The notes under the pieces were generated by a model. The model saw nothing but the letters and a program-made list of their open reading frames with translations. It was not told the origin of the DNA and made no database searches. Shown here piece after piece: positions 5,864 through 6,790 of a stretch of DNA of 6,790 bases; positions within the stretch are counted from its first letter, which is position 1, and each line of letters starts with the position of its first letter. The stretch lies in the NCBI GenBank assembly GCA_029859185.1, contig JAOUDR010000150.1, forward strand, positions 1-6,790, given 5' to 3'. Source of the DNA: Gemmatimonadota bacterium (GTDB taxonomy: Bacteria; Gemmatimonadota; Gemmatimonadetes; Gemmatimonadales; GWC2-71-9). The position numbers and the translations under genes are program-made.

Positions 5864-6478
5864 ATGGCCACCGAGCAGGACGCCCCTCTGCGATCCCCCC
5901 ACGTCCGCGCCAAGCGGCAACGCCGGCGCACGGAGATTCTCCACGCGGCCCTCCGCGCCTTCCGCCAGCGCGGCTATCACGCGACGACCCTCGACGACAT
6001 CGCCGAGCAACTCGGGGTCCGAAAGACGGCACTCTACCACTACTTCCCGGACAAGGAAGCGATTCTCTACGCCTGCCATCGCGAATCGCTGACGGAGTTG
6101 AACCGCATCCTCACCGGGGCCCGCGCGCTCGATACGGCTGTCGAGCGCCTCTCCTACGTAATCCGCGAGCACGTCCGCGTCATGACGGACACGCTCGAAG
6201 GCTCCCCGCTCGCCTTCGAAGTCACCGCCCTGGCGCCCGACCGGCAGAAGGAGATCATCGCCGCGCGGGACCGCTACGAACGGGCCCTGCGCCGGATGAT
6301 CCAGGGCGGTGTCGCGGCGGGCGAGCTGCGGCCAACGAACCCGAAGACCGCCGTGTTCGCGATTCTCGGCGCGATCAACTGGATCGCCCGCTGGTACCGG
6401 CCGGACGGCGCGATGCACGCCGATGAGCTGGGTGCGGAGTTCGCCGAACACCTCGTGGGTGGCCTCACGTGCCAGTAA
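5864..6478 (+). CDS. TetR/AcrR-family transcriptional regulator (acyl-CoA-responsive type)
   Basis: A 204-residue protein, normal for TetR regulators. The DNA-binding domain covers about 18-70. Its helix-turn-helix, TTLDDIAEQLGVRKTALYHYF (41-61), closely follows the TetR consensus. The ligand domain ends with AINWIARWYRPDG (170-182) and a GAEFAEHLVGGL tail. This pattern is familiar from TetR repressors such as KstR2 and related regulators of fatty-acid, steroid or aromatic acyl-CoA catabolism. The ligand class is therefore inferred to be an acyl-CoA. ATG 5864 is chosen because a weak GAGA site precedes it; an in-frame GTG at 5849 would add five residues and has no ribosome site. A dehydrogenase gene follows after 34 bases, probably in the same operon, and palindromes upstream suggest autoregulation. 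Confidence 0.88.
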   Translation: MATEQDAPLRSPHVRAKRQRRRTEILHAALRAFRQRGYHATTLDDIAEQLGVRKTALYHYFPDKEAILYACHRESLTELNRILTGARALDTAVERLSYVIREHVRVMTDTLEGSPLAFEVTALAPDRQKEIIAARDRYERALRRMIQGGVAAGELRPTNPKTAVFAILGAINWIARWYRPDGAMHADELGAEFAEHLVGGLTCQ

Positions 6479-6512
6479 CGCCTTTCCCGCCCCTCTTCTC
6501 TGGGGGATCATG

Positions 6513-6790
6513 ATGCAAGCACTCCAGCTGACTGCCGTCGATGCTCCGCTCCTCCTGCACGACGTCCCAGATCCCGTCCCCGGTGACGCGGACGTCTTGG
6601 TGCAGGTTGCCGGGTGCGGCGTGTGCCACACCGACATTGGATTCTGGAAGGACGGGGTCCCGACCAAGAAGCCCCTGCCCCTCACGCTCGGCCACGAAAT
6701 CGCCGGGACCGTCATCGACGCGGGACCGGCATTCCGCCACCTGCTGAACCGCGAGGTCATCGTGCCCGCGGTGATCCCGTGCGGTGCCTG
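6513..6790 (+). CDS. had: zinc alcohol dehydrogenase, Had-like (3' end outside window)
   Basis: The first 92 codons of a medium-chain zinc dehydrogenase are visible. The GroES-like domain has the catalytic zinc ligands Cys38 (GCGVCHTD, 34-41), His61 and Glu62 (TLGHEIAGTV, 58-67). It also has the start of the structural-zinc cysteine cluster (VPAVIPCGA, 84-92, Cys90). The segment from GHEIAGT to REVIVPAVIPCG, without the usual GDRV wording of this family, is like 6-hydroxycyclohex-1-ene-1-carbonyl-CoA dehydrogenase (Had). Had oxidises that alicyclic CoA ester with NAD+ in the benzoyl-CoA pathway. A generic alcohol dehydrogenase remains possible; the symbol is tentative. GGGGGA at 6502-6507 is five bases before ATG 6513, preferred over ATG 6510, which is only two bases away. 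The TetR regulator lies directly upstream. Confidence 0.8.
   Translation, partial: MQALQLTAVDAPLLLHDVPDPVPGDADVLVQVAGCGVCHTDIGFWKDGVPTKKPLPLTLGHEIAGTVIDAGPAFRHLLNREVIVPAVIPCGA

Noticed and set aside
5840..6760. A 306-codon minus-strand open frame opposite the TetR and dehydrogenase genes
   Set aside because: No domain is recognisable, whereas the + strand frames give a clear TetR helix-turn-helix and zinc-dehydrogenase motifs over the same bases.

Overview
The window is a 6.8 kb piece of a GC-rich bacterial chromosome with eight protein genes, two of them cut by the window edges. The gene set includes an S46 dipeptidyl-peptidase, a FKBP-type isomerase with a lipoprotein-like N-terminus, and a Tat-signal aldo/keto reductase. 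Together with the strong GC bias, this suits a Gram-negative soil or sediment lineage of the Gemmatimonadota or Acidobacteriota type. That placement is inference, because there is no rRNA or marker gene here. No tRNA, rRNA, CRISPR array, insertion sequence, integrase or long repeat was seen.

Left part (1-2251). A SulP-family anion transporter runs leftward off the window from a GTG at 780. It is divergent from a small ArsR-family regulator (846-1163, +). The roughly 65 bp between them contains a strikingly AT-rich block (790-815) made of two overlapping palindromes. These cover the candidate -10 elements of both genes, which is the layout expected if the ArsR protein represses both. Next on the + strand is a Tat-exported aldo/keto reductase (1286-2251).

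Middle (2258-5628, all minus strand). In transcription order there is a FKBP-type peptidyl-prolyl isomerase (5628-4933) followed by a GC-rich terminator-like hairpin. Then comes an S46 peptidase with a complete His-Asp-Ser triad and a DPP11-type arginine (4808-2670). A DUF2177 membrane protein (2665-2258) follows after four bases, so these two are very probably co-transcribed. The isomerase and peptidase both look like envelope proteins concerned with protein folding and peptide turnover. DUF2177 converges on the aldo/keto reductase with only 6 bp between stop codons.

Right part (5794-6790, +). A TetR-family regulator of the acyl-CoA-responsive type is preceded by a consensus -35 and a nest of inverted TTCAAA/TTTGAA half-sites. 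It is followed after 34 bases by a zinc-dependent alcohol dehydrogenase cut by the window edge. Its N-terminus most resembles 6-hydroxycyclohex-1-ene-1-carbonyl-CoA dehydrogenase (Had) of the anaerobic benzoyl-CoA pathway. The window may therefore end at the first catalytic gene of an aromatic or alicyclic acyl-CoA degradation operon under TetR control.

Most genes belong to known families. The best leads are the AT-rich ArsR/SulP switch with an unusual cysteine set, and the TetR/Had-like operon head.
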